A DNA stretch of 64,000 nt, taken from contig SUXC01000003.1 in NCBI GenBank assembly GCA_015061165.1, forward strand, positions 62,001-126,000, in the 5' to 3' direction. Within the stretch, counting starts at the first letter, position 1. Each line of letters starts with the position of its first letter. The position numbers and the translations under genes were made by a program. Below, one piece after another: positions 7,584 to 16,027 of the stretch. The notes under the pieces were generated by a model that did no database searches, was not told where the DNA came from, and saw nothing but the letters and a program-made list of their open reading frames with translations. The DNA comes from Bacteroidales bacterium (GTDB taxonomy: Bacteria; Bacteroidota; Bacteroidia; Bacteroidales; Paludibacteraceae).

Positions 7584-8027
7584 CTGTCGTAATGTTTTAT
7601 CACCCAGAATTTGGGTGGCGATGATACAAATCAATCCATTGAACCATGAACCGACTATATGCAAAAAAACAGCCTTATATTGCAAAAACTGCGGAAAAGA
7701 TATCGTGTATTGTCAAAACGAATCCACAGATGACGTATGAAAATTTGCTGAAACATGAGGTGTGGTATGATGAGAATATTCATTTGGAGATTAGGTGATT
7801 ATAAAGAGGAAGTCTTCTTTAGTACTTCGGTGGCCGCAAAGAAGGATGTTGATAGATGATAGAATGGAGGGGGTGAGGGAATGAGAAATAGTTGTGATTG
7901 GTGTTCTAAATATCTGTAGGTTCAACGGCATACTTGCCTTGTGGTCTAGTAAAATTCAAGAGATGACAACGTGAAAACGGAAAAAATAGAAAAATAAATT
8001 ATAACTCATATTAGTAATATTGCGCAT
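7584..8027. other. Gene-poor gap with one possible small ORF
   Basis: A CACCCA/TGGGTG hairpin at 7601-7617 follows the upstream gene. A 50-codon frame at 7646-7798 starts ATGAACCGACTATAT and encodes a lysine-rich peptide with MTYENLLKHEVWYDE. It has no clear ribosome site and may be a gene remnant. A TAATATTGC box near 8012 is a weak -7 candidate for the DUF262 operon. Confidence 0.35.
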
Positions 8028-9122
8028 ATGATTAATAGTGAACATGTAATTGTTGAGCCATTTAATCCATCTCAGATTGATGTGGATATATCAGTTGTAA
8101 ATCTTGGATATTTATTAGATAAATTACAATATGGAGAGATTAATTTACAACCTGAGTTTCAACGGGCTAGTGATTTGTGGAATACAACTCAAAAAAGCAG
8201 ATTGATCGAGTCTGTTTTGTTGGGTCTCCCATTACCATCTTTTTATTTTAATGAATATATTGACGAAAGTGAAAAAATTAAGAAATTACAAGTCATTGAT
8301 GGATTGCAGCGCTTATGTGCATTGAGGGATTTTGTAATAGAGAAAAAATTACGTTTGACGGATTTGCAATTTTTACAACAAGATTATGAGGGTAAGTATT
8401 ATGATAATTTGACACGTGCTGATTTAATGAATATAAGAAGTTTAAAAATAACTATCAATACTCTTCGTAAAGATACACCATCGAAAGTTAAATATTTAAT
8501 TTTTCAGCGTGTTAATACTGCTGGACTTCCTTTAACTTCACCTGAAATGCGTTATGCTCTTAATCAAGGTGTGGCAATAAAGATGCTAACTAAAATGATG
8601 GATTTAAGATCATTTAAACAAGCAACGAGTTTCTATTTTGAAAAGAAACGTCGGATGGAAGATTTTGATTATGTCAATCGCTTTGTCGCTTTTTATAGAA
8701 ATGTATTTGGCTATACAGGGGAGATGGAGAAATTTTTGAGTGATGAATTAGATGCAATAAATAAGAATATGATAGATGAGGATATGTGCCAATTGGTAGA
8801 TGTTTTTGATAAAACAATGAAAACATGTTACTTGATATGGGGGAGTGATAGTTTTAGAAAAAGAACGGATTTGAATCATCGGCGTAAGCCTCTATCAAAG
8901 GCTGTGTTTGAAGCATTGAGTGTAAATATAGCAGTATTAACTGATCTTAAACGTCAATTGTTGATTAAGAATAAAACAATTGTTACAAAAGAGATGATGC
9001 TATTATTTAATAATCCAGATTTTAACAAATCAATTTCTGCTGGTTCGGATAAGAAAGGGATGGTGTTGAAACGTTTTGAGGATATCAAAAATTTATTAGA
9101 CAATATATTAGATGTATGTTAA
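8028..9122 (+). CDS. DUF262 domain protein
   Basis: 364 residues. QPEFQRASDLW (41-51) and LQVIDGLQRLCALRDF (87-102) are the hallmark motifs of DUF262, a ParB/Srx-like fold that in GmrS binds and hydrolyses nucleotides. Unlike GmrSD there is no DUF1524 HNH nuclease domain after it; the rest is helical. It overlaps the next gene by 7 bases, so the three genes 8028-11081 are surely co-transcribed. Base composition is clearly more AT-rich than that of the neighbours, suggesting acquisition. It is likely the nucleotide-sensing or effector partner in a defence operon (inference). Confidence 0.8.
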   Translation: MINSEHVIVEPFNPSQIDVDISVVNLGYLLDKLQYGEINLQPEFQRASDLWNTTQKSRLIESVLLGLPLPSFYFNEYIDESEKIKKLQVIDGLQRLCALRDFVIEKKLRLTDLQFLQQDYEGKYYDNLTRADLMNIRSLKITINTLRKDTPSKVKYLIFQRVNTAGLPLTSPEMRYALNQGVAIKMLTKMMDLRSFKQATSFYFEKKRRMEDFDYVNRFVAFYRNVFGYTGEMEKFLSDELDAINKNMIDEDMCQLVDVFDKTMKTCYLIWGSDSFRKRTDLNHRRKPLSKAVFEALSVNIAVLTDLKRQLLIKNKTIVTKEMMLLFNNPDFNKSISAGSDKKGMVLKRFEDIKNLLDNILDVC

Positions 9123-10216
9123 AACAATTAAGTATTAAAAACTTTAAATTTCATCGTGATTTGGATTTGATGATTAAACCTGTAACAGTAATGACAGGTA
9201 TGAACGGAATGGGAAAATCTTCTGTTATTCAGTCGTTATTGTTGTTACGTCAATCTGGTCGTGATCTAAAAACTGGACTAAATTTAAAGGGTGATTTATG
9301 TGATGTGGGAACTTTTGGGGAAGTGTTTTGCCAAGATGCAAGGGGCAATAATATTGAATTTACTCTTGAGTTTGCTGATAAAGATAAATTGAATTTTAAC
9401 TTTTCTACAGAAAATGAATTAGATACATTCATAAAAAAGGTACCAGAGCTGGAGGATATAATCCTTCCTGATGACGAGGCATTATTTAACGATAAGTTCC
9501 AATATATAAGTGCTTTTCGTTTTGGTCCACAGAAAAACTATAATCGAGATACTTCTATCGTAGTACAGCATCACCAAGTTTCTAAAGAAAAAGGACAATG
9601 TGAATATGCAGTGCATTATTTGTATGAGTATTCGAAGGAAACTATTTTGTCTCAATTGCGATATAAAGATACACAAGAAACTCAATTAGAGGATCAGATG
9701 GAGTATTGGATGAGTGCTATTGCTTCGAAAATACGTGTTAATGTAGATATACAAGGGACAGACCTTACGCTATCGTATGGCTATCGAGGAAAAACTAAAG
9801 AGTCAAGAGTATCTGCGGTAAATACAGGTTTTGGTATTACGTATGTACTACCAATATTAGTATCGTTATTGACTGCAAAGCCAGGGCATTTAATTATAAT
9901 TGAAAACCCTGAGGCACATATTCATCCGAAGGGGCAATCTGTATTGATGCAATTAGTCGCGCAGGCTGTTGCATGTGGAATTCAAGTTATTATAGAAACA
10001 CATTCTGATCATATTATTAATGGTTTGATGGTTGCAGTTCATAATAGAATACTTACATCGGAAGATGTAGCATTATATTATTTACAATCGGAAGATGAAA
10101 ATCATGTTTCAGATATTTGCTCTATAACGGTTAAAAAAGATGGACGAATATCAGATGCTCCTCAAGGTTTCTTTGATCAAATAGATATTGATATGCAAAC
10201 TATTGTCGGATTTTAG
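9116..10216 (+). CDS. SMC/OLD-like AAA ATPase, DUF3696 type
   Basis: 366 residues. The N-terminus LSIKNFKFHRDLDL leads into Walker A GMNGMGKSS (28-36). The C-terminal half has LIIIENPEAHIHPKGQ (Walker B with signature, about 259) and VIIETHSDHIING (about 292), as in the DUF3696 group of ABC-type ATPases. There is no TOPRIM nuclease domain as in OLD proteins, so another subunit must supply activity. The gene overlaps the DUF262 gene at its start and is followed after a single base by the third gene. Confidence 0.85.
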   Translation: MLKQLSIKNFKFHRDLDLMIKPVTVMTGMNGMGKSSVIQSLLLLRQSGRDLKTGLNLKGDLCDVGTFGEVFCQDARGNNIEFTLEFADKDKLNFNFSTENELDTFIKKVPELEDIILPDDEALFNDKFQYISAFRFGPQKNYNRDTSIVVQHHQVSKEKGQCEYAVHYLYEYSKETILSQLRYKDTQETQLEDQMEYWMSAIASKIRVNVDIQGTDLTLSYGYRGKTKESRVSAVNTGFGITYVLPILVSLLTAKPGHLIIIENPEAHIHPKGQSVLMQLVAQAVACGIQVIIETHSDHIINGLMVAVHNRILTSEDVALYYLQSEDENHVSDICSITVKKDGRISDAPQGFFDQIDIDMQTIVGF

Positions 10217-10217
10217 A

Positions 10218-11081
10218 ATGAGTGAATTGTTGTATTTGATATTACCAGAGTCATCTTCTTGCTCTACCCCAACTATTTCGTTAGCAAAAAAAGATGTGTT
10301 AGATAGTAATTATGTTGGTTCTTTCATCACGGAAATAAAGAATATTATGTGGATATATGATATTGAAGATTTCTGTATACTGTATGATTCCAAAAATGTT
10401 AACGCTTTTTTGTCTTTTTTTGACATAGAAGAAAAAGGTGAGTTCTATAATACTAGGAATCGTTTGCGTCGTTTGTTTAGCAATAGTATATACAAACAAT
10501 GTGCATTAGATATTTCTGAAGTAGATCGCATGACAATAACAGTGCTTGATGAAGAGCAAAGGGTCTGCAATATCTTTTATGATGTCATAAAAGAAAAATG
10601 TAAGGGTAGAGTTGTTGGAATACTGCATAAACAATCCTTCAAAGAACAAACAACTGATATTCAATTATGTTATCAGAATAAATCGGAAAAAATATCAGTA
10701 CTACCATTATCTATCTCAATAATCAATAGTTGGTTTGCAGAGAATCGGACTCCAAAGCGTTTATATGAATGGAATCCCAAACATGGCGAAAAAGGGAAAG
10801 GACAACATTCTCCACAGAAGGGACGTGGGGCGGTTTCTGTATTGCTCTCAGATCGTAACTTTCCTAAGGAACTAGTAGGGAAAGCTTATGGCCAAACAAA
10901 ATATGCAAAATCAGATCCAAAAAACAATTTATATTTTTATGACTCCAAACATGGGGCTTATTTGCGCTTTGTCCCTGGAAGAGCACAACCACATACATAT
11001 CATGCATTCCATATAGAATGTAAAGAATTACCAAATGAAATAAAAAGCAAATATATGATTATCAATCAAGAAATATTGTAG
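10218..11081 (+). CDS. Unknown third subunit of the DUF262/ATPase operon
   Basis: 287 residues from 'MSELLYLILP'. An in-frame start 10 codons upstream would overlap the ATPase gene, but the ATG at 10218 follows its stop by one base. I do not recognise the family. The N-terminal half looks like a mixed alpha/beta domain. The C-terminal third has EWNPKHGEKGKG (about 184), LYFYDSKHGAYLRF (about 237) and HTYHAFHI (about 259), three histidine-bearing blocks that look like a conserved active site. It may be the effector (nuclease or other toxin) controlled by the ATPase; this is inference. Confidence 0.75.
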   Translation: MSELLYLILPESSSCSTPTISLAKKDVLDSNYVGSFITEIKNIMWIYDIEDFCILYDSKNVNAFLSFFDIEEKGEFYNTRNRLRRLFSNSIYKQCALDISEVDRMTITVLDEEQRVCNIFYDVIKEKCKGRVVGILHKQSFKEQTTDIQLCYQNKSEKISVLPLSISIINSWFAENRTPKRLYEWNPKHGEKGKGQHSPQKGRGAVSVLLSDRNFPKELVGKAYGQTKYAKSDPKNNLYFYDSKHGAYLRFVPGRAQPHTYHAFHIECKELPNEIKSKYMIINQEIL

Positions 11082-11180
11082 ACTAGAAATACAAAATAAA
11101 TGGGAAAACATAAAAACACGACAAACTTTCGGGGGATATGCAGAGCGATAACTATGAAAAATAATATAGCCTAAAGGAAA

Positions 11181-11379
11181 TATTGGTAGTAATGATGCAC
11201 AATGGTGCAGCATAAGTGGGTAAAGTAAATGTCTGCAGCCAAGCATTGCTTGAACTGCAGGCAGGTAGTTTAGCCATGATAGGTGGAGTGCAGCGACATT
11301 GGACTACCAATATAACACCATAAAATATTTTTGAGTATTTTTGTAGTTCGCATGCGAGCGTATTTTTGTATAAAGAAAA
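11181..11379 (+). repeat. Structured repeat element, copy A
   Basis: About 90% identical to copy B (11847-12047). ATTGGTAGT (11182-11190) pairs with ACTACCAAT (11303-11311). Inside is a CTGCAG...CTGCAG hairpin. At the right end a short stem-loop separates two TATTTTTGTA boxes. Confidence 0.85.
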
Positions 11380-11392
11380 GAGACTGTTTGAG

Positions 11393-11580
11393 TCAAAAAT
11401 ACGGCACTGTGTGCCTACAAAAATAAATAAAAATACTATGAAGATATTTTATTGTGCTTGTTACTCACGATGTTCGCAACTATGATAGCAGTATGTAATT
11501 AGGCTCCTAAAGCAAGCTTTGTAGCCCAATATCATCCTACTATCATTCGACTATAAATAGTCTCTAAGCATAATAAAATA
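11393..11580 (-). repeat. Structured repeat element, copy D (divergent, opposite strand)
   Basis: It shares the box-stem-box end (AAAAATA, GGCACTGTGTGCC, ACAAAAATA) with copies A to C. The rest differs in sequence but keeps a long-range helix: TATTTTATTGTGCTT (11445-11459) pairs with AAGCATAATAAAATA (11566-11580). A second helix joins 11482-11495 with 11533-11546 (12 of 14 pairs). An AAAGCAAGCTTT hairpin lies at the centre. Confidence 0.6.
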
Positions 11581-11834
11581 ATTTACTAATGATCATAGCC
11601 ATAGGCTACTCTCAGGTTTATTACGCACAGCGTAAAAAAACGGAGGATATGGTTTCGACAATTTGTGTAACTTTGCATACAAATTTGTGCTTCTGCCTTT
11701 GGCATAAGCATCAAAACCTAACCTGTGAGTTCAGTAGGCTACGCCCGACTGTATCTCATGTATATCAGCCAGACAAAGTAGGGCTGTCAACATATATATC
11801 AGCCTTTGGCTGTGAACATAGTATTTGTTCGAAG

Positions 11835-12047
11835 AACATTTGTAATTATTGGTAGTAATGATGCACGATACTGCAGCATAAGTGGGTAAAGTAAATGTCT
11901 GCAGCCAAGCATTGCTTGAGCTGCAGGCAGGTAGTTTAGCCACGATAGGTGGAGTGCAGCGACACTGGACTACCAATATAACACCATAAAATATTTTTGA
12001 GTATTTTTGTAGCTCGCATTTGCGAGCGTATTTTTGTATAAAGAAAA
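11835..12047 (+). repeat. Structured repeat element, copy B
   Basis: ATTGGTAGT (11848-11856) pairs with ACTACCAAT (11969-11977). An outer helix AACATTT (11835-11841) pairs with AAATATT (11988-11994), with a G-T pair. CTGCAGC/GCTGCAG forms an inner hairpin near 11899-11926. The end is TATTTTTG, a GCTCGCATTTGCGAGC stem-loop, then TATTTTTG. Together with copies A and D it fills the gene-free stretch 11082-12207. Confidence 0.85.
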
Positions 12048-12207
12048 AATTCGGATAACATACTACAGTATTCGATAATTTTGGTCGCGTAAATACTTTG
12101 ATTACGCAAGAGGTTTGCGAGAAAAGTGATCATTTTGGGTGTTTTTTTGTGAAAATTTGATAAAATAAGCCAAAAAATCACAAAAAAGTGCCTAAAACAA
12201 CGGAAAA

Positions 12208-12239
12208 TTTGCGTATCTCAAAAAAAATCCGTACCTTTG
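12208..12239 (+). promoter_or_regulatory. Promoter of the polysaccharide operon
   Basis: TTTG (12208-12211), 20 bases, TACCTTTG (12232-12239). The spacer starts CGTATCTCAAAAAAAA like that of 5969-6000. It drives the run of plus-strand genes starting at 12263. Confidence 0.85.
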
Positions 12240-12262
12240 CGCGGAAAAGGAATAAGTATTAA

Positions 12263-13198
12263 ATGACCAAAAATATCAAAATATCAATCGTATCCCCCGT
12301 CTATCGAGCGGAGAAGATGGTGCACATGTTAGTGGAACGCGTCATTCAAAGCATAACCACTATCACCGAGGACTACGAAATCATTCTCGTGAATGATGCT
12401 TCGCCTGATGCTTCTTGGCAGATGATAGAACAAGAGTGTGCCAAAGACAAACGCGTAAAGGGTATTAACCTTAGTCGTAATTTCGGACAACATTATGCTA
12501 TTACTGCGGGATTAAACTATGCCAAAGGCGAATGGGTGGTGGTGATGGACTGTGACTTACAGGACCGCCCAGAAGAGATTCCTGCATTGTACAATAAAGC
12601 GATGGAGGGGTATGATTCGGTATTTGCACAACGTGTTCAGCGTGAGGATGCTTGGCTGAAGCGTTTATCCTCCAAGGCATTTTATGCTGTTTTAGGGTAT
12701 CTGACAGATACCAAACAAGATCCATCGGTAGCGAATTATGGTATATATCATCGTTGTGTCATCCAATCTATTTTGCAGATGGGGGATCGTTTTCGTTATT
12801 TCCCAACAATGGTGCAATGGGTAGGATTCAAGAAAGCGTATTTACCAGTGGAGCATTGTGAACGAATGGAAGGCAAATCCACTTATAACTGGTCTCGTTT
12901 AATGCGTCTGGCCTTTGATACTATAATTGCATTCTCGGACAAACCTATGCGACTGATGGTGAAGTTTGGAGCGATAGTTACATTCGTAGCAATCATTATT
13001 GGATTGATATTTTTCGTAAAATATTTGTTGGGTGATATAGAGGTAGCAGGTTTCACGACCTTGATCCTCTCCTTGTGGATAATTGCAGGTATTATTATTT
13101 CGCTGTTAGGTGTCTTAGGATTATATGTGGGCAAGATGTTCGATACAGTCAAACAACGTCCCACATTCATTGTGGACAAAGTATTAAATGTGGATTGA
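12263..13198 (+). CDS. Polyprenyl-phosphate glycosyltransferase (GT2, DPM1/ArnC/GtrB type)
   Basis: 311 residues. The N-terminal GT2 domain has SIVSPVYRAEKMV, the VNDASPDASW motif and DCDLQDRPEEIP, which carries the catalytic/metal-binding acidic residues. Two membrane segments near the C-terminus (about 233-255 and 266-288) are as in GtrB and ArnC. Such enzymes load a sugar onto undecaprenyl phosphate on the inner face of the membrane. The following genes (acetyltransferase, SMR pair, GT-C, aminotransferase) suggest the sugar is a 4-amino-4,6-dideoxyhexose derivative (inference). Confidence 0.85.
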   Translation: MTKNIKISIVSPVYRAEKMVHMLVERVIQSITTITEDYEIILVNDASPDASWQMIEQECAKDKRVKGINLSRNFGQHYAITAGLNYAKGEWVVVMDCDLQDRPEEIPALYNKAMEGYDSVFAQRVQREDAWLKRLSSKAFYAVLGYLTDTKQDPSVANYGIYHRCVIQSILQMGDRFRYFPTMVQWVGFKKAYLPVEHCERMEGKSTYNWSRLMRLAFDTIIAFSDKPMRLMVKFGAIVTFVAIIIGLIFFVKYLLGDIEVAGFTTLILSLWIIAGIIISLLGVLGLYVGKMFDTVKQRPTFIVDKVLNVD

Positions 13199-13199
13199 T

Positions 13200-13892
13200 A
13201 TGGTAAATCGTTTGCAATGGGATTCGGATTTTCTTGGATTACGTATTGGTAGGTCTGATATTGCATTTAATGAGAGATGGAATATGCTTCTCCAAGAAGC
13301 ATCTTCATTGCGAATGTGTTACGATTTAATTTATGTTTTTTCGGAGCAGGAGTTACCAACTGATAGTAATAAAGTGCGCTTGATAGATACAAAAACAATT
13401 TATGCTAAATCAATAGACTCTGCTGTTATTATGCCTACTACTATTGAGCGTTATCAAGAGCCTATACCAAATGCTGATTTGTATAGATTGGCTTTGGTTA
13501 GTGGTGTATATTCGCGTTTTCGATTAGATGATAGTTTGCCTACAGACTCCTATGAACGTATGTATCGTTGTTGGATAGAAAGGAGTGTAGAGGGTTCTAT
13601 GGCAGATTTTGTGTTTGTTCATCGTACTGATAATCAGATTGATGGAATGATTACGTTGAAGATACATGATGATATTGCGCATATCGGTTTGGTGGCTGTA
13701 GATGAAGGAGCACAGGGGAAGGGAATAGGAACTATGCTCATCAAGTCGGTGGAAGCGTACTTGCAAGGCAATACAATGGTGCGACACCTGAAAGTGGCTA
13801 CGCAATGGGCGAATAAACCTGCTTGTCATTTATACGAAAAGAATGGTTTTGTTGTAGAAGAAAAAACGAATATCTATCATTGGTGGTTATGA
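13200..13892 (+). CDS. GNAT acetyltransferase, WecD/RffC-like
   Basis: 230 residues. The N-terminal LQWDSDFLGLRIGRS motif is characteristic of dTDP-4-amino-4,6-dideoxygalactose acetyltransferase (WecD). The C-terminal GNAT core has IGLVAVDEGAQGKGIGTMLI, the acetyl-CoA loop, and ATQWANKPACHLYEKNGF. An alternative start lies at 13188. The gene begins one base after the previous stop and its own stop overlaps the next ATG. With the WecE-like aminotransferase at 16028 it could make an N-acylated 4-amino sugar nucleotide. The acyl group is not known. Confidence 0.75.
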   Translation: MVNRLQWDSDFLGLRIGRSDIAFNERWNMLLQEASSLRMCYDLIYVFSEQELPTDSNKVRLIDTKTIYAKSIDSAVIMPTTIERYQEPIPNADLYRLALVSGVYSRFRLDDSLPTDSYERMYRCWIERSVEGSMADFVFVHRTDNQIDGMITLKIHDDIAHIGLVAVDEGAQGKGIGTMLIKSVEAYLQGNTMVRHLKVATQWANKPACHLYEKNGFVVEEKTNIYHWWL

Positions 13893-14248
13893 GAAACTGG
13901 ATGATATACATCGTGCTGATAGGTATCAATATGTTGTATGCATGCGTTTCGTTGTTTACCAAATACGCATCGCAGCAGGAGTTTATGTCATGGAACTATA
14001 CGGTAGGACTAATAGGTGCGATTGGTGTGATGGGATTGTATGCAATACTGTGGCAGCAGGTGTTGAAACGAGTTGAATTGTCCATGGCGTATATGTTTAA
14101 AGGCACGAGTTTGGTATTTGTGATGCTATTGGCTTATGTCTTTTTCGGTGAGCAAATCACATGGAATAATATTATTGGTGCAATAATAATTATTAGTGGA
14201 ATTGTACTTTTTGCACATTCTTCCGAACCAATAGCCAATAGCCAATAG
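13889..14248 (+). CDS. SMR/EamA-type membrane protein, ArnE/F-like subunit 1
   Basis: 119 residues with four hydrophobic segments. FTKYASQQEF, ELSMAYMFKGTSLVFVMLLA and FFGEQITWNNIIGA follow the small multidrug resistance fold used by ArnE/ArnF and similar undecaprenyl-phosphate-sugar flippases. The ATG overlaps the previous stop (ATGA). The last residues, EPIANSQ, and the TAG stop are encoded by CCAATAG heptamer repeats that continue into the gap, so the original C-terminus may have been replaced. Confidence 0.75.
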   Translation: MRNWMIYIVLIGINMLYACVSLFTKYASQQEFMSWNYTVGLIGAIGVMGLYAILWQQVLKRVELSMAYMFKGTSLVFVMLLAYVFFGEQITWNNIIGAIIIISGIVLFAHSSEPIANSQ

Positions 14249-14258
14249 CCAATTACCA
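14222..14258. repeat. CCAATAG heptamer repeat
   Basis: CCAATAG is repeated three times, followed by CCAATTACC. It supplies the C-terminus and stop codon of the upstream gene. Confidence 0.85.
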
Positions 14259-14259
14259 A

Positions 14260-14592
14260 ATGATGTACATAATTGTCATATCATCCGTCTTCCTCGCCGC
14301 TTGCGCACAAATGTTGCTCAAGCAAGGTGCGCGTCAACAATATGATACTTGGTGGCGACAATATGTGAATGGTTGGGTTATCGGAGGATATGCGATTATG
14401 TTGGGGACGATGCTGATGAACATTTTCGCAATGAGTAGAGGAGTCGAGGTAAAAGAAGTGAGTATTATTGAATCAATGAGTTATCTATTTGTACCAATAT
14501 TATCTTGTGTCATCTTTAAAGAGCGATTAACATGGCGCAGAGTGAGTGCAGTAGGAGTAATAATAATTGGAATAATTGTATTTTTTTTGTGA
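14260..14592 (+). CDS. SMR/EamA-type membrane protein, ArnE/F-like subunit 2
   Basis: 110 residues and four membrane segments, with AACAQMLLKQGARQQ, IIESMSYLFVPILSC and IFKERLTWRRVSAVGVIIIG. It is the second half of a presumed heterodimer with the preceding gene, as ArnE and ArnF are. It would move the polyprenyl-phosphate-linked sugar from the cytoplasmic to the periplasmic face (inference from family and order). Confidence 0.75.
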   Translation: MMYIIVISSVFLAACAQMLLKQGARQQYDTWWRQYVNGWVIGGYAIMLGTMLMNIFAMSRGVEVKEVSIIESMSYLFVPILSCVIFKERLTWRRVSAVGVIIIGIIVFFL

Positions 14593-14597
14593 AAATT

Positions 14598-16022
14598 ATG
14601 GATGTTTTAAGTATGAAAAAAAATATTTTCAATAATAATCTAAATTCAGTTTTACTGATTATATCATTAGTCATTTTTGGAATCAATCAGCTGCCCTTTT
14701 TGTTGGACATGCGTCCAGTAATGTACGATGAACCATGGTATATGAATCCTGCATTCAATTTACTTCATGGTAATGGATTACAGAATACATTAGTTGGATC
14801 AGGTGGTAATGTAAATTATGTTGCTCCGTTGATTATGGCAGGTGGTATGGCTATTTTTGGAGAAACATTATTGGTAGCGAGAATGATGGCCGTATTATGT
14901 GGTTTTATAAGCCTTTTGATATTGCATTTGGTAATGAATGAATTAAAGTGCAATCAATGGAATAGGTTTATTGGATTTGGTTTGTTTCTATCTATCTCGA
15001 TTCTTAATTCTACTTTTCGATATGTTCGTCCCGAGTTTGCTGTGTCATTATTTGTTTTATTAGGATTGTTATTTGTTGTCCGCTATGAAAGAAATCATAA
15101 TTGGTATGATATAATTGGTCTAGCAATATCTATATATTTTGCATCATGTTCGCATCCATATTCGTTATATTTATTTGCTTTGATAGGATGCTCGTTGCTG
15201 TGGAATGTCATAGAAAAAAAAGATTGGAAACGAATTTGGCATATGCTATTATTAGTTGTTTCTGCTATAGGTGTTGTTATATCAATGATTTATTTGAATA
15301 ACATTCTGAATAATAGTTTAGGTTCAAGTGGCATTATGAATAGATTTTCAATGATGAATGCTATTGAAGCTATGAAGGTAAGCATGAAACATGTATTTAT
15401 TAAACATGGCATCTATACAATACCATTTTTAGCACTTAATTTATATACCATAGTTAAAATTAAAAATGTTCGTTGGATTGCGATACCAAATGTTGTATTT
15501 GTGTTTACCTTTCCAATCCTCTTTTCGACTGATTTGGCGATGGTTGGAAATAGTGCGTTATACTATTCGTTGGTGTCCATCATTGTATGTTGTTATGTTC
15601 TTGACCAATTGTTTGATGAGAAAATCCATAATCGAAAGCAAGTAGGAATACTAATTGTTATGTTATTGTTTTGTGTCCTTAATTGGGGCGTCTCAACTGC
15701 ATTTAATTATTTTAAGCGTTACGAAAAATGTAATACTATATTGGCAAAAGATATAGATTCTATTGTACCAGATAATTCCTTAGTTTATGGGGCAATACGC
15801 TTTTGGCCCTTTAAAATGAAAAGTACATACTTTTGTGATCATAACGGCAAAGAAAATAATCCTTCTGAATTTGACTATTTGATTTTAAATTCACAAGATG
15901 AATATTATTATAAAGATGTTGCAATTGTGCAGCATGTTGTAGCAACTAAAGATAGATATGAATTAATATATACAAGAAATACAAAACAATATGGTGTAGT
16001 AACAATATGGAAGCATCTATAA
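14598..16022 (+). CDS. GT-C membrane glycosyltransferase (GT39/ArnT-like)
   Basis: 474 residues from 'MDVLSMKKN' (14613 is also possible). The first periplasmic loop carries VMYDEPWYMNPAF, the acidic motif expected in polyprenyl-phosphate-dependent GT-C enzymes, followed by about ten hydrophobic segments and a soluble C-terminal part. It probably transfers the sugar supplied by the preceding glycosyltransferase and flippase pair onto a glycan, lipid or protein outside the cytoplasm. The acceptor cannot be read from the sequence. The region is AT-rich. Confidence 0.75.
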   Translation: MDVLSMKKNIFNNNLNSVLLIISLVIFGINQLPFLLDMRPVMYDEPWYMNPAFNLLHGNGLQNTLVGSGGNVNYVAPLIMAGGMAIFGETLLVARMMAVLCGFISLLILHLVMNELKCNQWNRFIGFGLFLSISILNSTFRYVRPEFAVSLFVLLGLLFVVRYERNHNWYDIIGLAISIYFASCSHPYSLYLFALIGCSLLWNVIEKKDWKRIWHMLLLVVSAIGVVISMIYLNNILNNSLGSSGIMNRFSMMNAIEAMKVSMKHVFIKHGIYTIPFLALNLYTIVKIKNVRWIAIPNVVFVFTFPILFSTDLAMVGNSALYYSLVSIIVCCYVLDQLFDEKIHNRKQVGILIVMLLFCVLNWGVSTAFNYFKRYEKCNTILAKDIDSIVPDNSLVYGAIRFWPFKMKSTYFCDHNGKENNPSEFDYLILNSQDEYYYKDVAIVQHVVATKDRYELIYTRNTKQYGVVTIWKHL

Positions 16023-16027
16023 AGGAC

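Noticed and set aside
11589..11855. 88-codon plus-strand frame between structured repeats D and B
   Set aside because: No start signal or recognisable domain, and its right end runs into copy B.
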